DNA of 64,000 nucleotides from Io17-Chloro-G2 sp034420695 (GTDB taxonomy: Bacteria > Chloroflexota > Dehalococcoidia > Lucifugimonadales > UBA3495). Position 1 is the stretch's first letter. Each line of letters begins with the position of its first letter. Under the pieces are notes generated by a model. It was not told where the DNA came from, made no database searches, and saw only the letters and a program-made list of their open reading frames with translations. The stretch is taken from contig DAOULB010000040.1 in the NCBI GenBank assembly GCA_034420695.1, forward strand, positions 124,001 through 188,000, read 5' to 3'. Positions 51,661 through 60,344 of the stretch are shown here, piece after piece. Made by a program: the position numbers and the translations under genes.

Positions 51661-51726
51661 TTTGTCCCGGTTTGTCCTATCTGTCAGCTTTGAAATTTCG
51701 GATTTTTGGGACAAAAGTGGACATTT
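51661..51726 (-). repeat. Dispersed 66-bp element, copy B
   Basis: Reverse complement aligns without gaps to 15988-16053 (57 of 66 identical). Ends in two GACAAA motifs 10 bp apart, without the longer array seen at copy A. Confidence 0.8.
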
Positions 51727-52003
51727 TCATGGTCTGGCGATGTTGGGCCCGGGGAGGCGGCCGTTTTGCGCCGGTGAGATTATGCAGAACATGAAAGACA
51801 AGTCCTTCGATACGCCCAGGATGAAAGACGGCCCGCACGAACGGTTGCCTGGAACCAGGCGGCGGGGACGATGTTTTTAGGTCCCTACCATGATAAAGGA
51901 GCGGGGCCCGGAGAAGCGATGGGCAGGTGTCAGTAATTCGGGGATTGGTGTAATGCCCTGGTCTTTTGGGGCTATTGTTTCCGGGGGTTGCTTTGGTATC
52001 GTT

Positions 52004-52034
52004 GAATGAGAGCAAGCGGGGAATGAGAGCAAGC
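52004..52034 (+). repeat. Perfect 14-bp direct repeat before the NDUFA9-like gene
   Basis: GAATGAGAGCAAGC at 52004-52017 and again at 52021-52034, period 17 bp, about 90-120 bp ahead of the start codon. Downstream CCGGTC-type half-sites (GACCGG 52045, CCGGTC 52061) follow. Confidence 0.6.
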
Positions 52035-52122
52035 AGGCTCGTTAGACCGGTTGGAGTGAGCCGGTCCGATTCGCGCCGGTCTTTCACCCTGCCAAAGCAT
52101 GGCTATTCCGGGGAGGTTTTCC

Positions 52123-53073
52123 ATGCTGGTCTTGGTCACCGGGGCCACGGGATTCCTGGGGAGAAGGGTGGTCCAGCAGTTGCTGGAGCACAACCATACC
52201 GTGAGATGCCTCGTACACACCCCCGGAAGCGAAAGGCTCTTTACGGACCGGTCGATAGAAATCAGCTACGGCAGTGTCAACGACTCGGCAGCATTGAGCG
52301 AAGCAATGCGGGGCGTTGGCGCCGTCATCCACTTGGTGGCCGTCATCCGGCAGGGACCCGGGAGCACGTTCAGCGGAATCAACCGCCGCGGTGTAGCCAG
52401 CGCCGCTTGGGCCGCCAGGGAAAACGGCGTCGGGCATTTCATCCACGTTTCGGCAAACGGAGCGACCAGGGATTCCCGCTACAAGTACCTGAGCAGCAAG
52501 TACCAAGGGGAGCAGGAACTCAAAGCCAGCGAAATTCCCTATACCATTTTCCGGCCCACCCTGATGTATGGGCCTGGCGATGAGGTGTTAACGGCGCTGG
52601 CCGGCATCATGAGGCTGTTGCCCGTCATGCCCGTGGCGGGAAGGGGCCTCAACCGGTTTCAACCGATCCACGTCGAAGACGTGGCCCGTTGCCTGGCCTT
52701 GGCCGTTGACCGCACGGACCTGAAGGGGAATACCCTCGAAATTGGGGGCCCGGAACAACTCAGCTACAATAGCATCCTAGACAGGGTTGCTGAAGCTTTG
52801 GGCAAGAGGATCTTCCGCATTTCCCTGCCTCTTTGGGCCATGTACCCCCCGGTGCTGGCCATGGAGCTTTTGTTGCCCAGGGCAGCCCTTACCACCGAGT
52901 TGCTGAAAATGCTGTCCAGGCGCGGCGTCAGCGAGTTGGGAGCAGTGGAACGGACCTTCGGCTTTACCCCCAAGTACATGGAAGGTAACATAGACTATGT
53001 GAAGTCGGTGACTGTGAAGGATGGGTTGAGGACTCTTCTCGGTCTGCCGCCCCGCCGTTCTTGGACTCCCTGA
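52123..53073 (+). CDS. NAD(P)-binding atypical SDR (NDUFA9/complex I-associated type)
   Basis: 316 residues. Rossmann motif VTGATGFLGRRVV, then VIHLVAV, a degenerate active-site region (YKYLSSKYQGE with Tyr-x3-Lys-like spacing shifted), FRPTLMYGPGD and IHVEDVARCLAL. Pattern of the NDUFA9-like / NmrA-like atypical SDR group, which bind NAD(P)H and often lack clear catalysis. The ATG at 52123 has GGGGAGG 8 nt upstream and is preferred over an ATG 24 nt earlier. Starts the plus-strand run that leads to folC. Confidence 0.85.
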   Translation: MLVLVTGATGFLGRRVVQQLLEHNHTVRCLVHTPGSERLFTDRSIEISYGSVNDSAALSEAMRGVGAVIHLVAVIRQGPGSTFSGINRRGVASAAWAARENGVGHFIHVSANGATRDSRYKYLSSKYQGEQELKASEIPYTIFRPTLMYGPGDEVLTALAGIMRLLPVMPVAGRGLNRFQPIHVEDVARCLALAVDRTDLKGNTLEIGGPEQLSYNSILDRVAEALGKRIFRISLPLWAMYPPVLAMELLLPRAALTTELLKMLSRRGVSELGAVERTFGFTPKYMEGNIDYVKSVTVKDGLRTLLGLPPRRSWTP

Positions 53074-53191
53074 GCGTTTGCATCTCTGAAGGCCTTGGGG
53101 CCCGGGGCGGGTAATTCCAGCCTGTCATTCTTCAGCATCGCTATCCCCGGTTGCCAACGGCCGCCCCGGTGCAGCGATTTGCGGAATTTCA

Positions 53192-54577
53192 TTGAACTAT
53201 TCCCAATCAATAGATGCCCTGCTTTCCCTGGTAGACCACGAGCGTTCGCCGGGCCCGCGGCAGAAAGCGATTACGGACCTGTCCCGCATGGAGGGCTTCT
53301 TGGAGCGCTTGGGCAACCCCCACCGCCGGGCGGTCACGGTCCACGTTGCGGGCACCAAGGGAAAGGGAAGCACCGCCGCCCTGTGTGATTCGGCCCTGAC
53401 CGCAGCCGGGCATCGCACCGGGTTTGCATCATCGCCGCACATCCACCATTTCCGGGAAAGGGTGCGGCTGGACGGCGAACCCGTTTCGGAGGACAAATTC
53501 GCCGTTCTAGTCGAACAGCTCTGGCCCCTGCGCGCCCCGGAAGACCCGCTCGACGGGGACGGGCCGGTTACACTGTTTGAGTTCCTCACCGGTATGGCCT
53601 TCCAGTGCTTTGCTCAAGAGGGAACGGCTTTTCAGACCATTGAGGTGGGACTGGGGGGCAGGCTTGACGCCACCAACGTTGTGACGCCCGGAGTTGCGGT
53701 CATCACCTCCATCAGCATGGACCATACGGCAATCCTGGGGGATACCATAGAGGAGATTGCCGGGGAGAAGGCAGGGATCATCAAGGAGGGATGCACCGTA
53801 GTGTGTGCGCCCCAGTTCCCGGAGGCCAAGGCCGTAGTACGCGGGCAGGCTGCCCGGAAGAACGCGAAGCTGATCGAAGTGGGAACGGACGTGACTTGGA
53901 ACGGGCGTGGGCCCCTCGACTCCCATAGTAACGGCGGCTCCTTCGGCCAGGGTCTTACGGTTATGGGCAGGTTGGGGAGCTACGAGCTGACCATTCCCCT
54001 GATGGGCGCCTACCAGTTGGAGAATGCCGCCACTGCCGTAGCTGCCTTGGAGGCGCTGGCCGAATCCGGGCATCACGTCCCGCGGGAAGCAATTGCCGAA
54101 GGGTTTGCCAGGGTCTCTTGGCCCGGCAGAATGGAAGTGCTATCCCGGCAACCCATGGTGGTAGCCGACGGGGCGCACAACCTGTACTCCATGGAGTGCC
54201 TGCTGGACTCTCTGCCCCGGTACCTGCCCCACAAGCGCTTGATACTGGTGGCCGGTTTCTCCAGGGACAAGAGCGTAGCCCAAATGGTGCAGAGGCTGTG
54301 CCGGGATAATCCGGTGGTGTTTGCTACCCGTTCCAGGCACCCCCGGTCCCTGGCCCCGTCGAGCGTTGCCCGCCACTTCGAAGAATCGGGGATACCGGCG
54401 ACGGAGACCGCCAGCACCGGAGAAGCACTGCAACTGGCCTTGGAGGAGTGCGGGCCGGATGACTTGGTCTTGGTGACGGGGTCGTTGTTTGTAGCCGCCG
54501 AAGGCAGGGAAGCGGCGCTGGGGATTGAGCCTGAGGAGTATCCCGACCTGCTTCCGCAGGACTTGCGGACAGGTTGA
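53192..54577 (+). CDS. folC: Folylpolyglutamate synthase / dihydrofolate synthase
   Basis: 461 residues from a TTG. Mur-ligase fold: P-loop GTKGKGSTAAL, later TNVVTPGVAVITSIS and DHTAILGDTIEEIAGEKAGI with the Omega-loop and carbamylated-Lys region, and VADGAHN in the C-terminal domain. Adds glutamate to dihydropteroate and folates. Length is within the family range. Followed after 78 bp by the second fabF. Confidence 0.94.
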   Translation: MNYSQSIDALLSLVDHERSPGPRQKAITDLSRMEGFLERLGNPHRRAVTVHVAGTKGKGSTAALCDSALTAAGHRTGFASSPHIHHFRERVRLDGEPVSEDKFAVLVEQLWPLRAPEDPLDGDGPVTLFEFLTGMAFQCFAQEGTAFQTIEVGLGGRLDATNVVTPGVAVITSISMDHTAILGDTIEEIAGEKAGIIKEGCTVVCAPQFPEAKAVVRGQAARKNAKLIEVGTDVTWNGRGPLDSHSNGGSFGQGLTVMGRLGSYELTIPLMGAYQLENAATAVAALEALAESGHHVPREAIAEGFARVSWPGRMEVLSRQPMVVADGAHNLYSMECLLDSLPRYLPHKRLILVAGFSRDKSVAQMVQRLCRDNPVVFATRSRHPRSLAPSSVARHFEESGIPATETASTGEALQLALEECGPDDLVLVTGSLFVAAEGREAALGIEPEEYPDLLPQDLRTG

Positions 54578-54655
54578 GGGAGTTTCCAGTCCTTTGGGCC
54601 TTCCGGCGTTGCGGGGCATAATGGGAGACCTGAGCCGATTGGGGGAGCATTGGGT

Positions 54656-55906
54656 GTGGACAGGGACAGACCAACAGTTGTAGTCACCGGCATGGGGGCG
54701 ATCACGCCCTTGGGGCAGTCCCCGGATGCGTTCTGGGAGAACTTGGTGGCCGGACACTCCGGCATAGGCCCAATGACCCTGTGCGATCCCACGGGCTACC
54801 CGTGCCGCATATCCGGTGAGGTCAGCGATTTCGACCCCGTCCAGTACATCGAGCAACGGGAAGCCCGCCGCATGGCCCGTTTCTCCCAGCTGGCGGTGGC
54901 CGCCGCCATGACCGCGGTGGAGTCCTCCGGATTGGACGTGTCGAAGGAAGACGCTTTCCGGGTGGGGGTGGTACTGGGGAATGGCAACGGGGGCTTCCCC
55001 ACCCTGGAGGAGAACTGCCGGGTATTGGCCCAGCGGGGCGGGATGCGGATGAGCCCCTTCTTTTTCCCGATGATTCTGCCCAACATGGCGGCGGCCAACG
55101 TCAGCCGCTTCACCGGGGCCAGGGGCTACAACTCCACCGCCACCACCGCCTGTGCCGCCTCGAACCAGGCTATTGGCGAGGCCTTGGCCGTCATGCGCCG
55201 GGGCGAGGCCGACGTGATGCTGGCGGGCGGTTCAGAGGCGGGAATAAGCCAGTTGGGACTGGCAGGTTTCGCCGTGATGCGGGCACTGAGCACCCGCAAC
55301 GACGAACCGACGAAGGCCAGCCGCCCCTTTGACGCCGGAAGGGACGGTTTTGTCCCGGCCGAGGGGTCGGTCATACTGGTTTTGGAAACGCTACAGCACG
55401 CTTTGTCCCGGGATGCGGTGGTGCTGGCCGAGCTGGCGGGCTTCGGCTGCACCTCCGACGCCGGGCACCCGGTGCAGCCCGAAGAGAGCGGCGAGGCCGC
55501 GGCACGGGCGATGGAGCTGGCCCTGCGGGACAGCGGGGTCAACCCGGATGCGGTGGACTACATAAACGCCCACGGGACCTCCACTCCTCTGAACGACGCC
55601 CTGGAAACGGTGGCAATAAAGAGGCTTTTCGGCCCGAGGGCCTACGAGATACCCATCAGTTCCACCAAGTCTATGATAGGGCACTCGTTGGGGGCCTCCG
55701 GTTCCTTGGAAGCCGCTGCTTGCATCAAGACCATCACCGAGGGAATGATTCATCCCACGATCAATTACGAAGAGCCGGACCCGGACTGCGACCTGGACTA
55801 CGTTCCCAACCAAGCCCGCCCCAAGGCCGTTTCCGTGGCGCTGTCCAACGCTTTCGGTTTTGGCGGCCAGAACGCTTGCCTGGTTTTCCGCAAGTTCGAG
55901 TCGTGA
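54656..55906 (+). CDS. fabF: Beta-ketoacyl-ACP synthase II (second copy)
   Basis: 416 residues. GTG at 54656 with GGAG 8 nt upstream; a TTG 6 nt earlier is too close to that site. VVVTGMGAITPLG start, nucleophile in TTACAASNQ, His residues in NAHGTSTPLND and KSMIGHSLGASG, FGFGGQNA end. All catalytic residues present. It differs at the Cys motif and in many other places from the copy at 47 kb, so the two are old paralogues rather than a recent duplication and may prefer different chain lengths. Confidence 0.93.
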   Translation: MDRDRPTVVVTGMGAITPLGQSPDAFWENLVAGHSGIGPMTLCDPTGYPCRISGEVSDFDPVQYIEQREARRMARFSQLAVAAAMTAVESSGLDVSKEDAFRVGVVLGNGNGGFPTLEENCRVLAQRGGMRMSPFFFPMILPNMAAANVSRFTGARGYNSTATTACAASNQAIGEALAVMRRGEADVMLAGGSEAGISQLGLAGFAVMRALSTRNDEPTKASRPFDAGRDGFVPAEGSVILVLETLQHALSRDAVVLAELAGFGCTSDAGHPVQPEESGEAAARAMELALRDSGVNPDAVDYINAHGTSTPLNDALETVAIKRLFGPRAYEIPISSTKSMIGHSLGASGSLEAAACIKTITEGMIHPTINYEEPDPDCDLDYVPNQARPKAVSVALSNAFGFGGQNACLVFRKFES

Positions 55907-55953
55907 TTTCCGATGACGGCCGATGGGGTTGTACTGGGGGTGTCACAACTTCC

Positions 55954-55983
55954 TTGACGGCCGGGAAGAGGTAAACCTAGAAT
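55954..55983 (+). promoter_or_regulatory. Candidate ruvB promoter
   Basis: TTGACG (5 of 6) at 55954-55959, 18 bp, TAGAAT (5 of 6) at 55978-55983; leader of about 60 nt to the ruvB ATG. Confidence 0.55.
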
Positions 55984-56052
55984 CGGGGTGATGCAACCCC
56001 GCCGCCGGGTCGGGAAATCGCTGGTGTGCAGCAAGATGTGCGAGGGTATGGA

Positions 56053-57081
56053 ATGACCGAGCGGCTGGTTTCCGGAGCAGTTCAGTCGGGCGACTTGGAC
56101 CAGTCCCTCAGGCCCCGCAGGCTGGAGGATTTCGTCGGCCAAGCCCACGTCAAAAACAACTTGGACATATCAATACGCGCCGCCAAGATGCGGGGCGACC
56201 CCTTGGACCACATCATCATTTACGGTCCGCCGGGCCTGGGAAAGACCACCCTGGCCCACATCATCGCCCAGGAAATGGAGTCCGAGATACGGGTTACCTC
56301 CGGCCCGGCAATCGAGCGGGCCGGGGATATGGCGGCCATACTGACGGGGCTCCAAGCCGGCGACGTGCTCTTCATCGATGAGGTGCACCGGCTCAACCGG
56401 GTCGTGGAAGAAGTGCTTTACTCGGCAATGGAGGACTTCTATCTCTCTTGGATGGTGGGAAAGGGGCTAGCGGCCCGCAGCATCAACCTGAGAATCCACC
56501 CATTCACCCTCATCGGGGCCACAACGCGGTTTTCCATGATCAGCGCCCCCCTGCGCGACCGGTTCGGCTCGGTGTTCCATTTGGAGTACTACCAGCCCGA
56601 GGACATGGAAATCATAGTGCGCCGCTCCGCCCGTATCCTGGACGTCGATATGAGCCAAGAGGCGGTTTCAGAAATTGCCAGCCGTTCCAGGGGCACACCA
56701 CGCATCGCCAACAGGCTGCTGAGGCGCAACCGGGACTACGCCCAAGTCATGGCCGACGGTCGGATCGACGGCCCGGTGGCGCGGGCGGCCTTGGGGCAAC
56801 TGCTGGTCGATGACCTGGGCTTGGACCAGTCGGACCACCGGCTTTTGTCCAGCATTATCGACAAGTTCGACGGAGGGCCGGTGGGGCTGGAAACCTTGGC
56901 GGCGTCCATTAACGAGGACTCGGATACCATCATGGACGTTTGGGAGCCCTACCTGTTGCAACTTGGATTCTTGGAGCGGACCCCCAGGGGAAGGGTCGCC
57001 ACCCGCTTGGCTTACGAGTACTTGGACCGCACCCATCCCGCTTCCAAGGCCACCGACCAAGGACGCCTGGAAGGATTCTAG
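56053..57081 (+). CDS. ruvB: Holliday junction branch migration helicase RuvB
   Basis: 342 residues. AAA+ ATPase: Walker A GPPGLGKTT at 58-66, Walker B LFIDEVHRL, sensor-1 GATTRFSMI, RuvB beta-hairpin region MEDFYLSWMVGKG, arginine finger region LRDRFG, and C-terminal winged helix with TPRGRVAT. Drives branch migration with RuvA; ruvA and ruvC are not in the window. The ATG at 56053 has GAGGG 6 nt upstream, preferred over a GTG 27 nt earlier. Confidence 0.96.
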   Translation: MTERLVSGAVQSGDLDQSLRPRRLEDFVGQAHVKNNLDISIRAAKMRGDPLDHIIIYGPPGLGKTTLAHIIAQEMESEIRVTSGPAIERAGDMAAILTGLQAGDVLFIDEVHRLNRVVEEVLYSAMEDFYLSWMVGKGLAARSINLRIHPFTLIGATTRFSMISAPLRDRFGSVFHLEYYQPEDMEIIVRRSARILDVDMSQEAVSEIASRSRGTPRIANRLLRRNRDYAQVMADGRIDGPVARAALGQLLVDDLGLDQSDHRLLSSIIDKFDGGPVGLETLAASINEDSDTIMDVWEPYLLQLGFLERTPRGRVATRLAYEYLDRTHPASKATDQGRLEGF

Positions 57082-57151
57082 GAAGCAAGGCGGGCCGCTT
57101 TCTTAGTTGGCGCTCAGCCTTTGGTTAGGGCACTGTCCTCCGGCGGCCTCG

Positions 57152-57157
57152 TATAAT
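57152..57157 (+). promoter_or_regulatory. Consensus -10 box before the NIPSNAP gene
   Basis: Perfect TATAAT, about 25 nt leader, then TAGGAG before the ATG at 57189. No clear -35 box. Confidence 0.4.
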
Positions 57158-57188
57158 TGCCCCAGTCTATATTCCGATAGGAGAAGCC

Positions 57189-57512
57189 ATGATTTACGAA
57201 CTGCGAATCTACGAGACCATTCCCGGACGGCTTCCGGCCTTGAACGACCGGTTTGCCAACCACACCGTGGGTTTTTTCGAGAAGCACGGCATCCACGTGG
57301 TCGGGTTCTGGACCGAGGACATCGGCACCAGCAACCAGTTGGTCTACATGCTGGGATTCGACAGCTTGGCCGACCGGGAACAGAAGTGGAGCTCCTTCCA
57401 GGCCGATCCCGGCTGGCACCAAGTGCGGGCGGAGTCGGAGAAAGACGGCCCCATCAACGCCAGGGTGCGCAACGTCATCCTCCGCCCCACCAGCTATTCC
57501 CCGATGCAGTAG
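57189..57512 (+). CDS. NIPSNAP-family small protein
   Basis: 107 residues, one NIPSNAP dimeric alpha-beta-barrel domain: MIYELRIYE at the N-terminus, then a helix with FANHTVGFFEKHG, VVGFWTED and MLGFDSLADREQKW. Unknown biochemical role; many bacterial members sit in catabolic clusters. Own promoter-like box and TAGGAG ribosome site. The cofG gene follows. Confidence 0.88.
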   Translation: MIYELRIYETIPGRLPALNDRFANHTVGFFEKHGIHVVGFWTEDIGTSNQLVYMLGFDSLADREQKWSSFQADPGWHQVRAESEKDGPINARVRNVILRPTSYSPMQ

Positions 57513-57781
57513 CGCCGGGTTCTGGAGCCGTTGCGGTTGCCCGGTTACTAGCCAGGGGATACAATACGAACTGCCGCCTCCATGCGCCTATCAGCTATGG
57601 GTTAAGATAGGTGCGCGCGGCATCTTGGAGAGGAGACTGAGAGGTCCTGGCAACGACGCAGCAAATCAGCATCGATACCGGAGCCGCCGGGTCCGCCGTA
57701 GCCGTTGCTGAAACGGGCGGGGTTCTGTCCGAGGCTCAGGCGTATTCACTGGCGGCCGCCACAGGAGCGGAGCTCGAGGGA

Positions 57782-58870
57782 ATGTGCCGTGCGGCAACCG
57801 TGTTGCGGGACCGGGGCAAGGGACGCACGGTTACGTTTTCGCCCAAGGTCTTCATTCCCCTGACCCGATTGTGCCGGGACTTCTGCGGTTACTGCACCTT
57901 CCGGCAGGACCCTACCCAGACCGAGAGCCTGTTCATGACCCCGGAAGAAGTCTTGGGGGTGGCCGAGGCTGGCCAAAGAATGGGTTGCACCGAAGCTCTT
58001 TTCACCCTTGGGGAACGCCCGGAGCAGCGGTATCCCGAAGCCAGGGAATGGCTCACCCGGCGGGGCTACGGTTCTACGCTGGGCTATTTGACTGCCATGT
58101 GCCGGCTGGTCTCCGAGAAGACCGGGATGGTTCCCCACGCCAATCCCGGCACCATGAGCCGCCGGGAAATGGCGGACCTGCGTCCTTACAGCCCGTCAAT
58201 GGGCCTGATGCTGGAGTCCACCAGCCCAAGGCTGCACTTGGCCGGTGGCCCCCACGAGTTTGCCCCCAGCAAGCGGCCCAGGGTGAGGCTGAGGTCCCTG
58301 GAGATTGCCGGCGAGTTGAGCGTGCCTTTCACGACGGGCATCCTGGTAGGTATTGGAGAGACCCGTGCGGAGAGCATCGACGCTCTGCTGAAAATCAGGG
58401 ATCTGCACTGGTCCTACGGACACGTGCAAGAGGTAATCATCCAGAACTTTCGGGCCAAGCCCCAGACCCCCATGGCTGGCGAAGATGACGCCCATTCGGA
58501 GGAACTGCGCTGGAACGTGGCGGCAGCCCGCTTGGTCCTGGGGGCTGAAATGAACCTGCAAGTGCCCCCGAATCTGAACGCTCCCGACTACGAAGACTAC
58601 TTGGACGCGGGAATAAACGATTGGGGAGGCGTTTCTCCCCTCACGATAGACTACGTGAACCCCGAGGCCCCTTGGCCCTCTCTGCAGGAGTTGGGCCGCC
58701 GCACCGCCGCCAAAGGGTTCCAATTGAGGCCGAGGCTGCCCGTGTACCCGGAATTTCGTGGTCTCGGTTCTGGTTATATTGCAGAACAGGTGCAAGAGAA
58801 CATTTCCGCCGCGGCGGATGCCCAAGGTTACGTCTCTGAGGGAATAGAAAGGTATGCCGGGACCAGTTGA
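57782..58870 (+). CDS. cofG: 7,8-didemethyl-8-hydroxy-5-deazariboflavin synthase subunit CofG
   Basis: 362 residues from the first in-frame ATG. Radical SAM Cys motif CRDFCGYC (C31, C35, C38 from this ATG) within FIPLTRLCRDFCGYCTFRQ, which separates CofG from CofH; LMLESTSPRL and GILVGIGETR follow. With CofH it joins tyrosine- and diaminouracil-derived parts into FO, the F420 chromophore. The frame is open back to 57641 and encodes VLSEAQAYSLAAATGAELEG just before the ATG, resembling the family N-terminus, but without ATG, GTG or TTG; a CTG at 57647 or 57725 may be the real start. Overlaps cofH by 17 nt. Confidence 0.94.
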   Translation: MCRAATVLRDRGKGRTVTFSPKVFIPLTRLCRDFCGYCTFRQDPTQTESLFMTPEEVLGVAEAGQRMGCTEALFTLGERPEQRYPEAREWLTRRGYGSTLGYLTAMCRLVSEKTGMVPHANPGTMSRREMADLRPYSPSMGLMLESTSPRLHLAGGPHEFAPSKRPRVRLRSLEIAGELSVPFTTGILVGIGETRAESIDALLKIRDLHWSYGHVQEVIIQNFRAKPQTPMAGEDDAHSEELRWNVAAARLVLGAEMNLQVPPNLNAPDYEDYLDAGINDWGGVSPLTIDYVNPEAPWPSLQELGRRTAAKGFQLRPRLPVYPEFRGLGSGYIAEQVQENISAAADAQGYVSEGIERYAGTS

Positions 58871-60233
58871 CGCCGCCCCTGCGGTCGACAAAATTGAGAA
58901 ACTTCTGACCATGTTGGACCCCGGCATCGCCCGGGTGCTGAACGATGCCTTGGAGGGCAAGGATATATTCCCGGAGCAGGGCGAGTTGCTGTTTGAAACC
59001 GCCGGTCTGGAATACCAGGCAATGGTGATGACGGCGGACCACCTGCGCCGTCTGGCCGTTGGCGACGTGGCCACCTACGTGGTCAACCGCAACATCAACT
59101 TCACCAACGTATGTATCAAGCGTTGCGGCTTCTGCGCCTTCAGCCGGGACCACCGGGAGGAGCAGGGCTACTTCCTGCCCGTGGAGGAGATTATCCGCCG
59201 CACCAAGGAAGCCCAATCCTATGGGGCCACCGAGGTTTGCCTCCAAGCGGGCCTGCCGCCCCAGATGGAAGGGGACTTGTACATCAGGCTGTGCGAGGCA
59301 ATCAAGCAGGAAGTCCCGGACATTCATATTCACGGGTTCTCCCCGGAGGAAGTCCTTTACGGTTCGGTGCGTTCCCGGTGTTCCATCCGGGAGTACCTTC
59401 AAGGACTGAGGGACGCCGGAGTTGGCAGCCTGCCCGGAACATCCGCGGAGGTCCTCGACCAAGAACTGAGGGACCGGATATCCCCGGGGCGCATCCGGGT
59501 GGACCAGTGGATTGAGGTCATAACCACCGCTCACGAACTGGGCATACCCACCACTTCTACGGTGATGTTCGGCCACTTGGAAACCCCCGGCCACGTGGCC
59601 CGCCACATCGCCCTGCTTAGAGACCTCCAGAAGAGGTCTGGAGGCATCACCGAGTTTGTGCCCCTGAGCTTCGTTCACACCGAAGCTCCCATGTTCCTGA
59701 AAGGACTGGAGCAGGACGTGAGGGCAGGCCCAACCGGAATGGACGTGGTCAAGGTCCATGCCATTGCCCGCATCATGCTGAACAACTGGATTCCCAACAT
59801 CCAGGCTTCCTGGGTCAAGGAAGGTTCCAGGCTGTCCCAGTTGCTGCTCACCGCCGGGGTGAACGACTTGGGCGGCACCCTGATCAACGAGAGCATTTCC
59901 ACCGCGGCCGGCGCGCAGCACGGCCAGCTCATGCGCCCCTGGGAGTTCCGTCACATGATCCGCCAAGCGGGCCGGATTCCCGCCGAACGTTACACCACCT
60001 ACAAGACCAAGCGGCTGTTTGACGACGACGACGAGGAGTTGGAACCCTTGGACCTGGTGGGGGACAACGTTGAAGAGGTGTTCGGTTCGTACCAGAAGCT
60101 GGTCAACCTGGAAACCTACAGGTTCGTCCACCCCCGCATGGTCAAGCTGGAAGAAGCAGGCGTTGCCGGTCCGGGCCTGGGGGCCCAACTGGATGAAAAC
60201 AACGGTGGCGCTGCGCCATCCCGCCTTGAATGA
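58854..60233 (+). CDS. cofH: 5-amino-6-(D-ribitylamino)uracil-tyrosine 4-hydroxyphenyl transferase CofH
   Basis: 459 residues. Radical SAM motif C87-IKR-C91-GF-C94 within NFTNVCIKRCGFCAF, then CLQAGLPPQ, IHIHGFSPEE, and C-terminal QASWVKEG and VNDLGGTLINESIS, all typical of CofH. Second half of FO synthase. The C-terminus (about 390-459) is an extension rich in charged residues. Translationally coupled to cofG through the 17-nt overlap. Confidence 0.95.
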   Translation: MPGPVDAAPAVDKIEKLLTMLDPGIARVLNDALEGKDIFPEQGELLFETAGLEYQAMVMTADHLRRLAVGDVATYVVNRNINFTNVCIKRCGFCAFSRDHREEQGYFLPVEEIIRRTKEAQSYGATEVCLQAGLPPQMEGDLYIRLCEAIKQEVPDIHIHGFSPEEVLYGSVRSRCSIREYLQGLRDAGVGSLPGTSAEVLDQELRDRISPGRIRVDQWIEVITTAHELGIPTTSTVMFGHLETPGHVARHIALLRDLQKRSGGITEFVPLSFVHTEAPMFLKGLEQDVRAGPTGMDVVKVHAIARIMLNNWIPNIQASWVKEGSRLSQLLLTAGVNDLGGTLINESISTAAGAQHGQLMRPWEFRHMIRQAGRIPAERYTTYKTKRLFDDDDEELEPLDLVGDNVEEVFGSYQKLVNLETYRFVHPRMVKLEEAGVAGPGLGAQLDENNGGAAPSRLE

Positions 60234-60344
60234 AGTTCCAGCCGCTAGACGCCTTCGGCCTGCGCGATTCCAGGAAGTACCTGCATAACCCGAAGTAATG
60301 TTGAACGGCGGCCTGGGCCTTCGGAGATTCCCCTGACAGCCCCC

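Larger units (their letters stand above)
51509..52122. other. Long divergent intergenic region carrying repeat copy B
   Basis: 614 bp between the minus-strand LLM gene and the plus-strand NDUFA9-like gene. Besides the dispersed repeat and the 14-bp direct repeat listed separately, a GATAAT (51549-51544, minus) could be the LLM -10 box. No gene recognised; short open frames match the repeat. Confidence 0.55.
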
